From Fredinandcohnia onubensis (GTDB lineage Bacteria; Bacillota; Bacilli; Bacillales; Bacillaceae_L), in NCBI RefSeq assembly GCF_031181385.1, contig NZ_JAPSKV010000005.1:186001-250000 (forward strand): a stretch of 64,000 nucleotides of DNA, given 5' to 3'. The notes below the pieces were generated by a model. It saw only the letters and a program-made list of their open reading frames with translations. It made no database searches and was not told where the DNA came from. Position 1 is the stretch's first letter. The number at the start of each line of letters is the position of its first letter. Shown one piece after another: positions 9,808 through 19,039 of the stretch. Made by a program: the position numbers and the translations under genes.

Positions 9808-9832
9808 AAAAAAACCCACTAACTCTAGTGGG
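9808..9832 (-). terminator. Terminator of pucR
   Basis: CCCACTA/TAGTGGG stem with a 4-base loop and a run of seven U on the minus strand. The stem directly abuts the pucR stop codon. Confidence 0.88.
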
Positions 9833-11440
9833 CTATAAAACTTCCTTTTTCTCTTTTAATTGATTTGATGAAATTAAAAACTCATATGATAAAATCATAA
9901 ATTCAATTGCGAGCCGTTTTTCGTGATTCATAAAGTCTGATCCAAGTAGCTTTTCTAGTTTTTGAATGCGGTGATATAATGTTTGCCTTACTACAAATAA
10001 ACGCTTTGCCGTTTCTTGCTTCGAGCCGTTACATGATAAATAAGTTTTAAGTGTATCCATTAGTTTTCCATTATATTTTTTATCATATGCAATTACGGGC
10101 TCTAAATATTCTAGTACGACCTCCTGCAAATCGATATGTCTGTTGAGTAACGAAATAAGCCTAAAAATATGTAAGTCATCATAAAAATAGCTTTGAGATG
10201 GTATCGACATACGGTTTTGAATTCGGATTGTTTCAATAGCAGTTTGGTAACTTTTATGTAGCTCAGTGAGCTCTTCTATAAATTTTCCAACGCCAAGTAT
10301 CGGTTTGACCTTGTCATTACCTAGTTGTGACTCAGAGTCCATTAACCTTTGGATTCCATCTTGGACTCTCGCTTTCCACGTCCCATGATTTCGTTCGTTG
10401 AGAAGGATAAAAACAATTGTGTTTCTTTTATCTGCTACGTAAAGGGAAAATCCCTGTTGTTCAAAAACGGCACGAGTAAACATTTTGAAATAGGTTAAAT
10501 CACTTGTTGAATAATCTTCAATTGAATCTATTTTGCAAATACATACAACAGCTCCCTTTGGTTTACTTGTTGAAGTAAGAGCTAAATAGTCTTTAATCGA
10601 TTCTTCATTTTGTTCACCGTCCAACCAATCATTGATCCATTCTGTTTCTTCTACTTTTTGTTTTTCCTCTACATATAGATTTCGTAGAAAAAGTTGTGCA
10701 AGCGCAGTTGCAGTTCGATCCAAAATAAGTTGATCAAATTCGGTTAGCTCTCTTTCCTCAGAAATGATCGCAAGTTCTGCATAGCTTTCACCTAACAGAT
10801 GGATTGGAACTTTGGCAATACAAGTCGAATCTTCAGTCTGGGAATGCAGTAATTCAAGTAGTTTCTTTCGTTTTTGCTCGGTAGCTTCTGGAATAAATTG
10901 AGTTTCCCTGTTCGTAAAGAGGATAATTACTTGGACTTGGAGATAGCTTCTAATAAATTTTAGAATCTCAACATAATGATCGATGGTTAATAATCTTTTA
11001 TTTAATGCCTGTGAGTAACTTTCAAGATTGGATATCATTTGATATTGGCGGTTAATAAGTAGTCCATGAATGTCTTGCGTGATTTCAACAAAAGGTACTT
11101 CCTTTAAAAAAAGGATTATCGGAAATTGGGACTTGTTTGCAAGTTCAATGATTTCTGGTGGGATCGATGAGGTGTATATTCCTAATTCAATACAAATACC
11201 TGCTGCCTGTGAATCAATTAATTGCTCGATGACTGAGATAAATTTCTCCTTATTATCCCTCCAGGCAACACCGGTTGAAAGAATTAATTCATGTCCATTT
11301 AAGAGATTCCTAATATTTACGATTTCTACAACGTGGACCCATTTTACTTGTCGCCCTAGTCCCTCTTTACCGGCGATTACTTTAATACTTTCAAAGTGCT
11401 TTCGACTTAAAATATCATCAACTGTAATATATGATTTCAA
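9833..11440 (-). CDS. pucR: PucR family transcriptional regulator
   Basis: A 535-residue regulator. The N-terminal PucR domain (about residues 8-125, starting YITVDDILSRKHF) is shared with purine-catabolism regulators. A middle region precedes a C-terminal PucR-type helix-turn-helix, seen in GSKQETAKRLFVVRQTLYHRIQKLEKLL near residue 485 (quoted in parts: SKQETAKRL and QTLYHRIQKLEKLL). The start is TTG with GGAGAG seven bases upstream. It lies between the transporter/PreTA unit and the mmsA unit, so it probably activates the pyrimidine genes. Its ligand is not known from sequence. The name follows the family, not proven orthology. Confidence 0.85.
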   Translation of the reverse strand: MKSYITVDDILSRKHFESIKVIAGKEGLGRQVKWVHVVEIVNIRNLLNGHELILSTGVAWRDNKEKFISVIEQLIDSQAAGICIELGIYTSSIPPEIIELANKSQFPIILFLKEVPFVEITQDIHGLLINRQYQMISNLESYSQALNKRLLTIDHYVEILKFIRSYLQVQVIILFTNRETQFIPEATEQKRKKLLELLHSQTEDSTCIAKVPIHLLGESYAELAIISEERELTEFDQLILDRTATALAQLFLRNLYVEEKQKVEETEWINDWLDGEQNEESIKDYLALTSTSKPKGAVVCICKIDSIEDYSTSDLTYFKMFTRAVFEQQGFSLYVADKRNTIVFILLNERNHGTWKARVQDGIQRLMDSESQLGNDKVKPILGVGKFIEELTELHKSYQTAIETIRIQNRMSIPSQSYFYDDLHIFRLISLLNRHIDLQEVVLEYLEPVIAYDKKYNGKLMDTLKTYLSCNGSKQETAKRLFVVRQTLYHRIQKLEKLLGSDFMNHEKRLAIEFMILSYEFLISSNQLKEKKEVL

Positions 11441-11548
11441 TCTACAGCTCTCCTAAATTGAATTTTCAGATTAGTTCTATTATACGCGATAACTTGTCAT
11501 TAAAGGAGTGTTTTTCCAAATATTTTATACTTTCCTATTAAATGGCGC

Positions 11549-11590
11549 AAAAAAGCCAGCACCCTTTTACCACTAGGTACTGGCTTTTAA
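11549..11590 (-). terminator. Terminator of the preT-uraA-orf operon
   Basis: AAAAGCCAGTACC pairs with GGGTGCTGGCTTTT across an 11-base loop on the minus strand, ending in U. It closes the unit that begins at preT. Confidence 0.85.
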
Positions 11591-11616
11591 CTATTTTTAT
11601 ATTGGAACAGCAAACA

Positions 11617-11829
11617 TTATGCGCCTTCCTTTTGTTGCTTAATAAGCATTACCGCAAAGTACTTACGACCTTCTGGGGTGATAATGTGTAAGGTTTCTTT
11701 TTCATCTTTTTTCTCAAAATCTACGAACGCTCCACTTAGGTTTTCTAATACATTTGTGATTTTATAGCCTTTTTGAAGGAAATAATCCACTTTATCTCTC
11801 TCTTGCAAATATACTTGATACTCTGACAT
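11617..11829 (-). CDS. 70-residue conserved-looking protein of unknown function in the pyrimidine operon
   Basis: A small soluble acidic/basic mixed protein (MSEYQVYLQERDKVDYFLQKGYKI...). It has no cysteine, signal or membrane segment. AAAGGAG lies ten bases before the ATG. It lies 32 bp after the uracil permease and before the operon terminator, so it is the last gene of the operon. I do not recognise the family; a small regulatory or accessory protein of the pathway is possible. Confidence 0.7.
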   Translation of the reverse strand: MSEYQVYLQERDKVDYFLQKGYKITNVLENLSGAFVDFEKKDEKETLHIITPEGRKYFAVMLIKQQKEGA

Positions 11830-11861
11830 GTACTGACACTCCTTTGTTTAATGTTTCAGCT

Positions 11862-13178
11862 CTATGCAGTCGTTTCTTGATCGATATCAGCCTCATAAAT
11901 ATTGGTGTCTTCTTCGACAGTCCCTCCAGGTAGAGCCCAATTTAATAACACTCCCAAAATTGCTGAAAGTGCCATCCCATGTATTTCAAAGTTTGCTGAA
12001 AACTTCATAATGGCTCCACCGATCCCCACAACTAAAATAACGGATGAAATAATGAGGTTACGCTTATCTCCCAAATCTACTTTACTATCAACAAGCATCC
12101 GTAATCCAGATGCAGCGATAATCCCAAATAAAAGGAGAGATATACCACCCATTACTGCTGTGGGAATTGAGCTGATGAGAGCTGTAATTTTACCGATAAA
12201 CCCAAATATTATCGCAAACACAGCTGCCCCGCCGATAACAAAGACACTAAATACTCTCGTGATGGCCAATACTCCAATATTTTCTCCGTACGTCGTATTC
12301 GGAGGACCGCCCATTAATGCTGCTAGCATCGTGGCAAGCCCGTCTCCCATTATCGAGCGATGTAAACCCGGCCTTTGAATAAGGTCTTTTTGAACGACTT
12401 TACTTAATACCATTTGGTGTCCAATGTGTTCAGATAATGTGACAATTGAAACAGGTACCATTAGTGCAATAATACTTAAAGTTACAGTGGGAGAATAATG
12501 GACAAATGGAAAAAGAAAATCAGGTACTTCGAAGATTTTTGCAGTTTTAACACCAGATAAATCTACTAAGCCAACAATAGCAGCATAAATATATCCTCCA
12601 ACTATTCCAATTAAAACGGGAATTAAATTTAAAAAGCCTTTAAGGAAAATGGAACTTAGTATAACGACTGCCAATGTCACCAATGCCACCGTAAAATGAA
12701 GGAGACTATATTCACCATTTGGGTTATTCATTGCCATACCAACTGCTGTCGGTGCAAGACTAAGTCCAATTACGATAATAACTGGCCCAACAACTACTGG
12801 TGGAAGTAATTTAACTAGCCATTTATGGCCTGTAGCTTTTATAACTAAAGCAACAACCCCATAGACTAGACCGGCTAGAAAACTTCCAATCATTGCCGCA
12901 CCAGGACCATCTGCTGCTGTTGCCGCAATGATCGGGGCAATAAATGCAAATGACGAACCAACATATGCTGGAACTTGACCTTTGGTTATAATCAGAAAAG
13001 TGAGCGTCCCAATTCCACTTGAAATAAGGGCTACACCTGGACTCAAGCCAACGAGATACGGAACTAAGATGGTTGCACCAAACATGGCAAACAAATGCTG
13101 GATGCTTAAAATCAAAAACTTACCTGGTGGCGGTGTCTCGTTTATCCCCAAAACAACCTTCGAATCTTCACTGCTCAT
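11862..13178 (-). CDS. uraA: uracil permease, NCS2 family
   Basis: A 438-residue integral membrane protein with about 14 hydrophobic segments. NCS2/UraA features are visible: QHLFAMFGATILVP near residue 27, LSEHIGHQ near 247 (glutamate of the substrate site) and GGPPNTTYGENIGVLAITR near 290. It should import uracil with protons. AAAGGGGG precedes the ATG. It follows the NCS1 permease by 44 bp in the catabolic operon, so here it supplies the pathway. A related pyrimidine or xanthine substrate cannot be excluded. Confidence 0.88.
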   Translation of the reverse strand: MSSEDSKVVLGINETPPPGKFLILSIQHLFAMFGATILVPYLVGLSPGVALISSGIGTLTFLIITKGQVPAYVGSSFAFIAPIIAATAADGPGAAMIGSFLAGLVYGVVALVIKATGHKWLVKLLPPVVVGPVIIVIGLSLAPTAVGMAMNNPNGEYSLLHFTVALVTLAVVILSSIFLKGFLNLIPVLIGIVGGYIYAAIVGLVDLSGVKTAKIFEVPDFLFPFVHYSPTVTLSIIALMVPVSIVTLSEHIGHQMVLSKVVQKDLIQRPGLHRSIMGDGLATMLAALMGGPPNTTYGENIGVLAITRVFSVFVIGGAAVFAIIFGFIGKITALISSIPTAVMGGISLLLFGIIAASGLRMLVDSKVDLGDKRNLIISSVILVVGIGGAIMKFSANFEIHGMALSAILGVLLNWALPGGTVEEDTNIYEADIDQETTA

Positions 13179-13222
13179 ACCAAATCCCCCTTTGCTTTTG
13201 TTATTATTGGAATAGTATAAAC

Positions 13223-14698
13223 CTATATCTTTGAATCAACAGTTGTTTCTTTTATGATATCAACTATTTTATTCTCAGAGATTTCCCAATCACGTCCTAC
13301 TGTAATTCCTAAGTATTTCTCATCATCTGGGTCAACAATTTCTGCCTGAGTAAACTTTTTGAAGTACCAATATTTCGCTAATACATAGTAAATCACTGCT
13401 CCTACCCCAAAGCCTACAAAGAAAGAGTAAGCAGAATAGAAATAAGCGGCAGTCCCACCGATTACCCAAGCGATCATACCTGCCCAGTTGACTCCATTTG
13501 AATACCTGTACTGCCCCTCACTCTCATAAAGTTCTGGAACATTAACCCTTCTCTTTCTCAGAACGTAATAGTCAGTAAATAAAATCCCAACAATAGCTGA
13601 AAGAATTCCCCCTATAATTAAAAGGGCTGGAATAATTACTCCAAATAAATTCCAAGGCTGAACAACAATTCCTACAATCCCTGCCGTAATAACCCCTGCC
13701 CAAAATGGGAATTTTGGGCCTCCCACGTTTGAAAAGATTGTTGCGGCCGGTATTACGTTAGCAGATGTATTTGTTGACCATTGTGCAAGTACAATCATTA
13801 ATAAAAGGATAACGAGCACAATTCCTCCTGCTGCTTCTTGCAATGCAACAACAGGGTCATAATTTAATACAGCAACGTATGCAACTGCACCAATGATAAT
13901 CATAAATAAGTTAACAAGTGGCATAACAACTACATTTCCTGCAATTTGTGCCTTGTTTCGTTTTAACCAGTTCCTCTCATACTTTGGGGCTTTAAAGAAC
14001 CTGGATAATGAGGGCATGTCAGCAGCAAGCGTTGCCCAAAAGCCCATGTTTGCCATTACGACAACCATAAATGCAGTTATTGCAGCGCCTCCAGATACTG
14101 GACTTTCAACCCATGTCCAAATATCTCTACCTTGCTCAGCTGCTTTCCCTGAAAGGGATATAAACATCCATATCGAGATAAGAATGATGATTGGAGCAGC
14201 CAAATCTGCAAATCTCTCAATTGCTTTGATCCCCAGAGCAGTGTTTACTAACTGAAAGGCTGCAAATAATATAAAACAGACGAACCAGTTATTAAACCCT
14301 ACGAGAGTATTTAATATCGCATTCATAGCTGTTGCACCAAAATAGGTATTTATGCCAAACCAACAAGAAGCCGTTACACCACGTACTATTGAAGGTATAT
14401 GAGTTCCGATTGTACCAAAAGGAGCCCTCATATAGACCGGAAACGAGAGCCCATGCTCAACTCCGATATCGCCTATAAACGTCATAAAAATACCAATTAA
14501 CACTGAACCTATAATTGTTGCAACAATTACCCAACCAAGAGGTAAATGCTTAATGCCGTCTCCTCCGATTGCGAATGCCGCTAGTAAAATCGCCATGCCT
14601 ACCCAAATTACGGAGAAACCAAACGCACTTATCCTTCTAGCCCCATGCCCTATTGGAAACAAATCTGGAGATTTCAGATAATTACTGCTTTTTTTCAT
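13223..14698 (-). CDS. NCS1 family cytosine/uracil/allantoin/hydantoin permease
   Basis: A 491-residue protein with about 12 membrane segments. The NCS1 family is shown by LFPIGHGARRISAFGFSVIW near the N-terminus, FPVYMRAPFG near residue 87 and a conserved NTSANVIPAA near 310. NCS1 proteins take up cytosine, uracil, allantoin, hydantoins or thiamine. In this operon the substrate is most likely uracil, thymine or a dihydropyrimidine. GGAAGGG precedes the ATG. The gap to hydA upstream is 117 bp and holds a weak hairpin but no clear terminator. Confidence 0.85.
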   Translation of the reverse strand: MKKSSNYLKSPDLFPIGHGARRISAFGFSVIWVGMAILLAAFAIGGDGIKHLPLGWVIVATIIGSVLIGIFMTFIGDIGVEHGLSFPVYMRAPFGTIGTHIPSIVRGVTASCWFGINTYFGATAMNAILNTLVGFNNWFVCFILFAAFQLVNTALGIKAIERFADLAAPIIILISIWMFISLSGKAAEQGRDIWTWVESPVSGGAAITAFMVVVMANMGFWATLAADMPSLSRFFKAPKYERNWLKRNKAQIAGNVVVMPLVNLFMIIIGAVAYVAVLNYDPVVALQEAAGGIVLVILLLMIVLAQWSTNTSANVIPAATIFSNVGGPKFPFWAGVITAGIVGIVVQPWNLFGVIIPALLIIGGILSAIVGILFTDYYVLRKRRVNVPELYESEGQYRYSNGVNWAGMIAWVIGGTAAYFYSAYSFFVGFGVGAVIYYVLAKYWYFKKFTQAEIVDPDDEKYLGITVGRDWEISENKIVDIIKETTVDSKI

Positions 14699-14815
14699 TC
14701 CAACACCCTTCCTGAGAATTATTTTAATATTCTGAATTATTTAGGCGTATATTCACCTCATTTTCTCATCTCAAATGAAGGAAGGAGTTATACTCCCCCC
14801 TCTTTAACCCATGAA

Positions 14816-16234
14816 TTAAATTGTAGCTGTTTTATCTTTCACAACTTCGTAATTTTCTCCGTACTTTGCACGCTTAATAAATTGACCTGCTCCTAGTTTT
14901 CCAACAAACTTCTTATCACGGACAACAAATTCTCCTCTAGAAAGAACGGATACAGGTTCTCCGGTAAAGTTCATTCCCTCAAATGCGCTGTAATCAACTG
15001 CCATATGGTGAGTCTCGGCCGAAATCGTTCTCTCGATATTTGGATCAAAAATGACAAGATCAGCATCGGCACCAACCGCTATCGTGCCTTTCTTAGGGTA
15101 CAACCCAAACAGTTTTGCCACTCTGGTAGACGTTAGATCCACAAATTGATTAAGCGAAATTCTTCCCTTTTTTACTCCTTCTGAGAATAAAACAGTTAAG
15201 CGTTCCTCAATCATTGGACCTCCATTAGGAATTTTCGAGAAGTCACCTAAACCAAGCTCTTTTTGTCCTTTAAAATCAAACGAACATTGATCTGATCCAA
15301 ACGTTTGAAGCTGTCCTGTTCTCAATGCATTCCACAACACCTCTTGGTTCCACTTTTCACGCAGCGGAGGAGACCAGACATACTTAGCACCTTCGAAATT
15401 TGGCTTTTCTAAATAGGTTTGATCAAGAACTAAATATTGAGGGCATGTTTCTCCCCATACATCAAACCCCTTTTCTCTTGCTGCTGTAATTGCTTTTACA
15501 GCATCAGCGCATGTAACATGAACAACATAAAGCTGAGAATTTGCAAGTCCTGCAAAGGTTGCAGCTCTTTCTGTAGCTTCCCCTTCGATTTCCTGTGGTC
15601 TCGTTAATGCATGATAGATTGGATCTGTTTTTCCTTCACTTAATGCCTTTTTCACAAGATAGTCAATGACGTCACCATTCTCCGCATGAACCATGACCAA
15701 AGCACCTAAATTTTTTGCCGCAACTAATGTTTTAAATAAAGTTTCATCATCTGCCTGTAGCACATTTTTATATGCCATAAATACTTTAAAGGAGGTGATT
15801 CCTTCATTTTCGATAACGGATGGAAGCTCATTTAAGACAGCATCCGTTACCTCTCCGATAGACAAGTGAAAGCCATAATCAATAACTGCTTTCCCTTTTG
15901 ACTTCTTATGCCATGTATGTATGGCATCTTTTAGAGGTTCCCCTTTATTCGATAAGCAAAAATCAATAACCGTCGTTGTACCTCCAAAGGCAGCAGCAAT
16001 TGTTCCAGTTTCAAAATCATCCTTAGTGACCGTTCCCCCAAACGGCATTTCTAGATGAGTATGTGGGTCAATTCCTCCCGGAAAAACATAGCAACCATTT
16101 GCATCAACTACTTCTGCACCTTCAGTCGAGAGATTTCTCCCAATTTGACTAATCACACCATTTTCCACAAGAATTTCAGCTTGATACGTATCTGTTGCTG
16201 TTACAATAGTTCCATTCTTGATCACTTTTTTCAT
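14816..16234 (-). CDS. hydA: dihydropyrimidinase
   Basis: A 472-residue zinc-dependent cyclic amidohydrolase that opens dihydrouracil to N-carbamoyl-beta-alanine (and can act on hydantoins). Metal ligands are visible: the HTH pair in GGIDPHTHLEMPFGG, the lysine expected to be carbamylated in SFKVFMAYK near residue 150, histidines in MVHAENGDV and YVVHVTCADA, and the aspartate in FGSDQCSF near 316. AGGGGG precedes the ATG. It is 31 bp after preA, so it is co-transcribed with preTA. Confidence 0.95.
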   Translation of the reverse strand: MKKVIKNGTIVTATDTYQAEILVENGVISQIGRNLSTEGAEVVDANGCYVFPGGIDPHTHLEMPFGGTVTKDDFETGTIAAAFGGTTTVIDFCLSNKGEPLKDAIHTWHKKSKGKAVIDYGFHLSIGEVTDAVLNELPSVIENEGITSFKVFMAYKNVLQADDETLFKTLVAAKNLGALVMVHAENGDVIDYLVKKALSEGKTDPIYHALTRPQEIEGEATERAATFAGLANSQLYVVHVTCADAVKAITAAREKGFDVWGETCPQYLVLDQTYLEKPNFEGAKYVWSPPLREKWNQEVLWNALRTGQLQTFGSDQCSFDFKGQKELGLGDFSKIPNGGPMIEERLTVLFSEGVKKGRISLNQFVDLTSTRVAKLFGLYPKKGTIAVGADADLVIFDPNIERTISAETHHMAVDYSAFEGMNFTGEPVSVLSRGEFVVRDKKFVGKLGAGQFIKRAKYGENYEVVKDKTATI

Positions 16235-16265
16235 CCAAAGTCCCCCTCAAAGAACGAAATTCAAT

Positions 16266-17549
16266 TTATTTTACAGAGTCAATTTTACAACTAACTGCAC
16301 CAAGTGCCGCCTGACGCTCATTCCATGTCATTGGAGGTAATCCACTAGGGACTTCAACCATGTCAATTGCCCTATCAACAGGACATACAATCGAACATAA
16401 ATTACAGCCGACACAGTCTTCTTCTCTTACTTTTAAAATGTTGTAGCCATTTCCATCCTTAAGCATGTCGATACATTGATGGGATGTATCTTCACATGCA
16501 ATATGACATTTATTGCAGTTGATACAAACATCATTATTGATTCGCGCTACAATTTTATAGTTAAGGTCAAGGTCACCCCAGTCAGAATATCTCGGCACTG
16601 TTTTTCCAACGATATCCATGACCGAAGCAATCCCTTTTTCATCCAGATAGTTATCTAACCCTTCAATCATGTCCTCTACAATCCTAAAGCCGTGATGCAT
16701 GGCTGCGGTACACACCTGAACCCCAGAGGCACCCATCAACATATATTCAACCGCATCCTGCCAAGTTGAAATTCCACCGATTCCTGATATTGGAATGTTG
16801 ATATGAGGGCTTCTGGCACATTCAGCAACCATATTAAGGGCAATCGGCTTTACAGCTGGTCCACAATATCCACCATGCGCACCTTTACCCCCGACATGTG
16901 GAATCGTGTTCCACGTATCTAAATCAACTCCTGCTAAACTATTAATTGTATTAATCATACTGATTGCATCGGCTCCCCCTCTTGTAGCAGCCTCTGCAGT
17001 AGCCGTGATATCTGTAATATTAGGAGTAAGTTTCACAATAACCGGAGTTTGTGCAACTTCTTTTACCCAATAGGTTTGTTGTTCTACCAGTGAAGGTACC
17101 TGACCGGATGCAGAACCCATTCCTCTTTCAGCCATACCATGTGGACATCCAAAATTGAGTTCTAATCCATCTACACCTACTTCTTCCACTCTCTTTACGA
17201 TTTCATGCCACTTTTCTTGTTTTGGTTCAACCATTAGTGAGGCAATGATAGTATGATTGGGAAAGAGCTTTTTCGTTTCTTTAATTTCTTTTAAATTCAC
17301 CTCTAATGGACGATCTGAAATTAATTCAATATTGTTAAACCCTGCTACTCGTTGCCCATTAAAACTAACAGCTCCAAACCTGGAAGTGACATTTAAAATA
17401 GGGTCACCTAATGTCTTCCATACTGCTCCACCCCAGCCTGCATCAAATGCCCGTTGCACTTGGTAACCAGAATTGGTTGGAGGAGCAGAAGCCAACCAAA
17501 ATGGATTAGGCGATTCTATACCTGCTAAATTTATACGTAAATCTGCCAT
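16266..17549 (-). CDS. preA: NAD-dependent dihydropyrimidine dehydrogenase subunit PreA
   Basis: A 427-residue FMN and Fe-S subunit that reduces uracil and thymine to dihydropyrimidines together with PreT. The N-terminal ~320 residues form a dihydroorotate-dehydrogenase-like barrel with NFGCPHGMAERGMGSASGQ near residue 135. The C-terminus carries two 4Fe-4S motifs, CINCNKCHIACEDTSHQC and CVGCNLCSIVCPVD. In the active-site loop a serine (GSASGQ) occupies the place where mammalian enzymes have the catalytic cysteine (ACGQ). AAGGAGG precedes the ATG. It lies 30 bp after preT. Confidence 0.93.
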   Translation of the reverse strand: MADLRINLAGIESPNPFWLASAPPTNSGYQVQRAFDAGWGGAVWKTLGDPILNVTSRFGAVSFNGQRVAGFNNIELISDRPLEVNLKEIKETKKLFPNHTIIASLMVEPKQEKWHEIVKRVEEVGVDGLELNFGCPHGMAERGMGSASGQVPSLVEQQTYWVKEVAQTPVIVKLTPNITDITATAEAATRGGADAISMINTINSLAGVDLDTWNTIPHVGGKGAHGGYCGPAVKPIALNMVAECARSPHINIPISGIGGISTWQDAVEYMLMGASGVQVCTAAMHHGFRIVEDMIEGLDNYLDEKGIASVMDIVGKTVPRYSDWGDLDLNYKIVARINNDVCINCNKCHIACEDTSHQCIDMLKDGNGYNILKVREEDCVGCNLCSIVCPVDRAIDMVEVPSGLPPMTWNERQAALGAVSCKIDSVK

Positions 17550-17579
17550 AGATAAGCCTCCTTTTGACCTTTTCGTTTT

Positions 17580-18950
17580 TTACACGATTTCGGAAACTGC
17601 ACCAAACATGACCTTGTGAATCGCATATGCCGCATCTTTACCTTGCTGAGCGGCTGAAACAACCATCGCTTCTCCCTGTCCCTTTCCAAAAATCACATCA
17701 CCACAGGCAAATACCTTTTCATTCGATGTTTGGAGGGTTTCTTGATTGATTTTCACAACTCCACCATCATGCTCAAGACCAAATTGTTCAATAAGCTCTG
17801 TATATCTTGTTTGACCAATGGCTTTAATGACCGCATCAACCTCTAAGATGAACTCAGAGCCCTCAATTGGTACAGGACGTCTCCGCCCATCTTTACCCGG
17901 ATCACCAAGCTCCATTTTGATGCATTCAATTGCTTTAACACGTCCTTGTTCGTCACCAATAATTTTTTTTGGAGCTGTTAGCCATCTAAATTCGACACCG
18001 TCCTGTTTGGCAAATTCATATTCAAAATCATAGGCAGTCATTTCTTCAACCGTTCTTCTATAGAGGATTTTTACATTTTCCGCTCCTAATCGGACTGAAC
18101 ATGTGGCTCCATCAATTGCCGTATTTCCTGCACCAATCACCACAACCTTCTTACCTAAGAAGCGGTCAGTAATTGGCTTTGTTTTTGTTTCTTTTACAAA
18201 ATCGATTGCGTCGTAAACTCCAGCCAATTCCTCTCCATCAATACCAAGTGAAGGCACCTTTGACATTCCAACTGCTAGAATGACAGCATCAAAGTTTTTA
18301 AGAATTTCATCTACAGAAATATCCTTTCCAACTCTAGTATTGGTTCGGATTTTTACATCTAAGCTTTCTACCTGCTTAACCTCCCAGAATGATATATTCT
18401 GTGGAAGTCTAAATGAGACTATTCCGTAAGTGTTTAAGCCTCCAGCTTTTTCCGCTGCCTCAAAAATAGTAACATCATAGCCGAGTAAACCAAGTTCTCT
18501 TGCTGCCGAAAGTCCAGCAGGCCCACCCCCAACAATCGCAACTGATTTTCCATTTTTCTTACCTGGTTCGAAAAGTACTTGTTCATTTCGTATGGCCCAG
18601 TCCGTTGCATATCTTTGTAAATTACCAATCATGATAGGTTTTGTGGAATGATTTAAAACACAAGCACCCTCACAAAGTTCCTCTGTTGGGCAAACCCGAG
18701 CACAACTAGCTCCGATAGGATTGGATTTCATAATGGTTTTTGCTGATCCTTTTACGTTTCCAGAAGCAATTTTTTTGATAAATGTAGGGATGTCAATACC
18801 AGTAGGGCAAGCAGTAATACAAGGGGCGTCATAGCAATAAAGGCAACGATTCGATTCTTCAATGGCTTCGCGGTTGGTTAATCCAGGGTTAACTTCATTG
18901 AAATTCGTTTTTAAATCCTGATACGAAATTCTTGTGTTTGAAAGACTCAT
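17580..18950 (-). CDS. preT: NAD-dependent dihydropyrimidine dehydrogenase subunit PreT
   Basis: A 456-residue flavoprotein that passes electrons from NAD(P)H to PreA. Residues 1-115 hold Fe-S ligands (RCLYCYDAPCITACP and CARVCPTEELCEGAC), as in the GltD-like N-terminal domain. An FAD site follows (VAIVGGGPAGLSAARELG near residue 137) and then an NAD(P)H site (VVVIGAGNTAIDGA near 275). AAGGAGG precedes the ATG. It is the first gene of the operon preT-preA-hydA-NCS1-uraA-orf. The upstream region carries a cre site and an inverted repeat. Confidence 0.92.
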   Translation of the reverse strand: MSLSNTRISYQDLKTNFNEVNPGLTNREAIEESNRCLYCYDAPCITACPTGIDIPTFIKKIASGNVKGSAKTIMKSNPIGASCARVCPTEELCEGACVLNHSTKPIMIGNLQRYATDWAIRNEQVLFEPGKKNGKSVAIVGGGPAGLSAARELGLLGYDVTIFEAAEKAGGLNTYGIVSFRLPQNISFWEVKQVESLDVKIRTNTRVGKDISVDEILKNFDAVILAVGMSKVPSLGIDGEELAGVYDAIDFVKETKTKPITDRFLGKKVVVIGAGNTAIDGATCSVRLGAENVKILYRRTVEEMTAYDFEYEFAKQDGVEFRWLTAPKKIIGDEQGRVKAIECIKMELGDPGKDGRRRPVPIEGSEFILEVDAVIKAIGQTRYTELIEQFGLEHDGGVVKINQETLQTSNEKVFACGDVIFGKGQGEAMVVSAAQQGKDAAYAIHKVMFGAVSEIV

Positions 18951-18976
18951 AGATTTACCTCCTTAATATAGTGGAA

Positions 18977-19008
18977 GTTGCAATATCTTAAGGCCACAAA
19001 ATTGCAAC
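18977..19008. promoter_or_regulatory. Inverted repeat GTTGCAAT-16-ATTGCAAC upstream of preT
   Basis: Perfect 8-bp arms separated by 16 bases, about three helical turns centre to centre, 27-58 bp before the preT start codon. It is well placed for a dimeric or looping regulator such as the locus PucR protein. The binding protein is inferred only from position. Confidence 0.5.
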
Positions 19009-19025
19009 TATATAAACCTACAAAT

Positions 19026-19039
19026 AGAAAGCGTTTTCA
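19026..19039 (-). promoter_or_regulatory. CcpA-type cre site before preT
   Basis: AGAAAGCGTTTTCA differs at one position from the cre consensus TGNAANCGNWNNCA. It lies 76-89 bp upstream of the preT start. A TATAAT-like -10 box on the minus strand (19144-19149), with a poor -35, would place the cre downstream of the start site as a roadblock. Carbon catabolite repression of pyrimidine breakdown is the expected effect. The rest of 18951-19198 shows nothing else clear. Confidence 0.6.

Noticed and set aside
14760..14815. Hairpin GGAGT/ACTCC after hydA as a terminator within the pyrimidine operon
   Set aside because: The stem is only five pairs with no U-run; it may at most weaken transcription.
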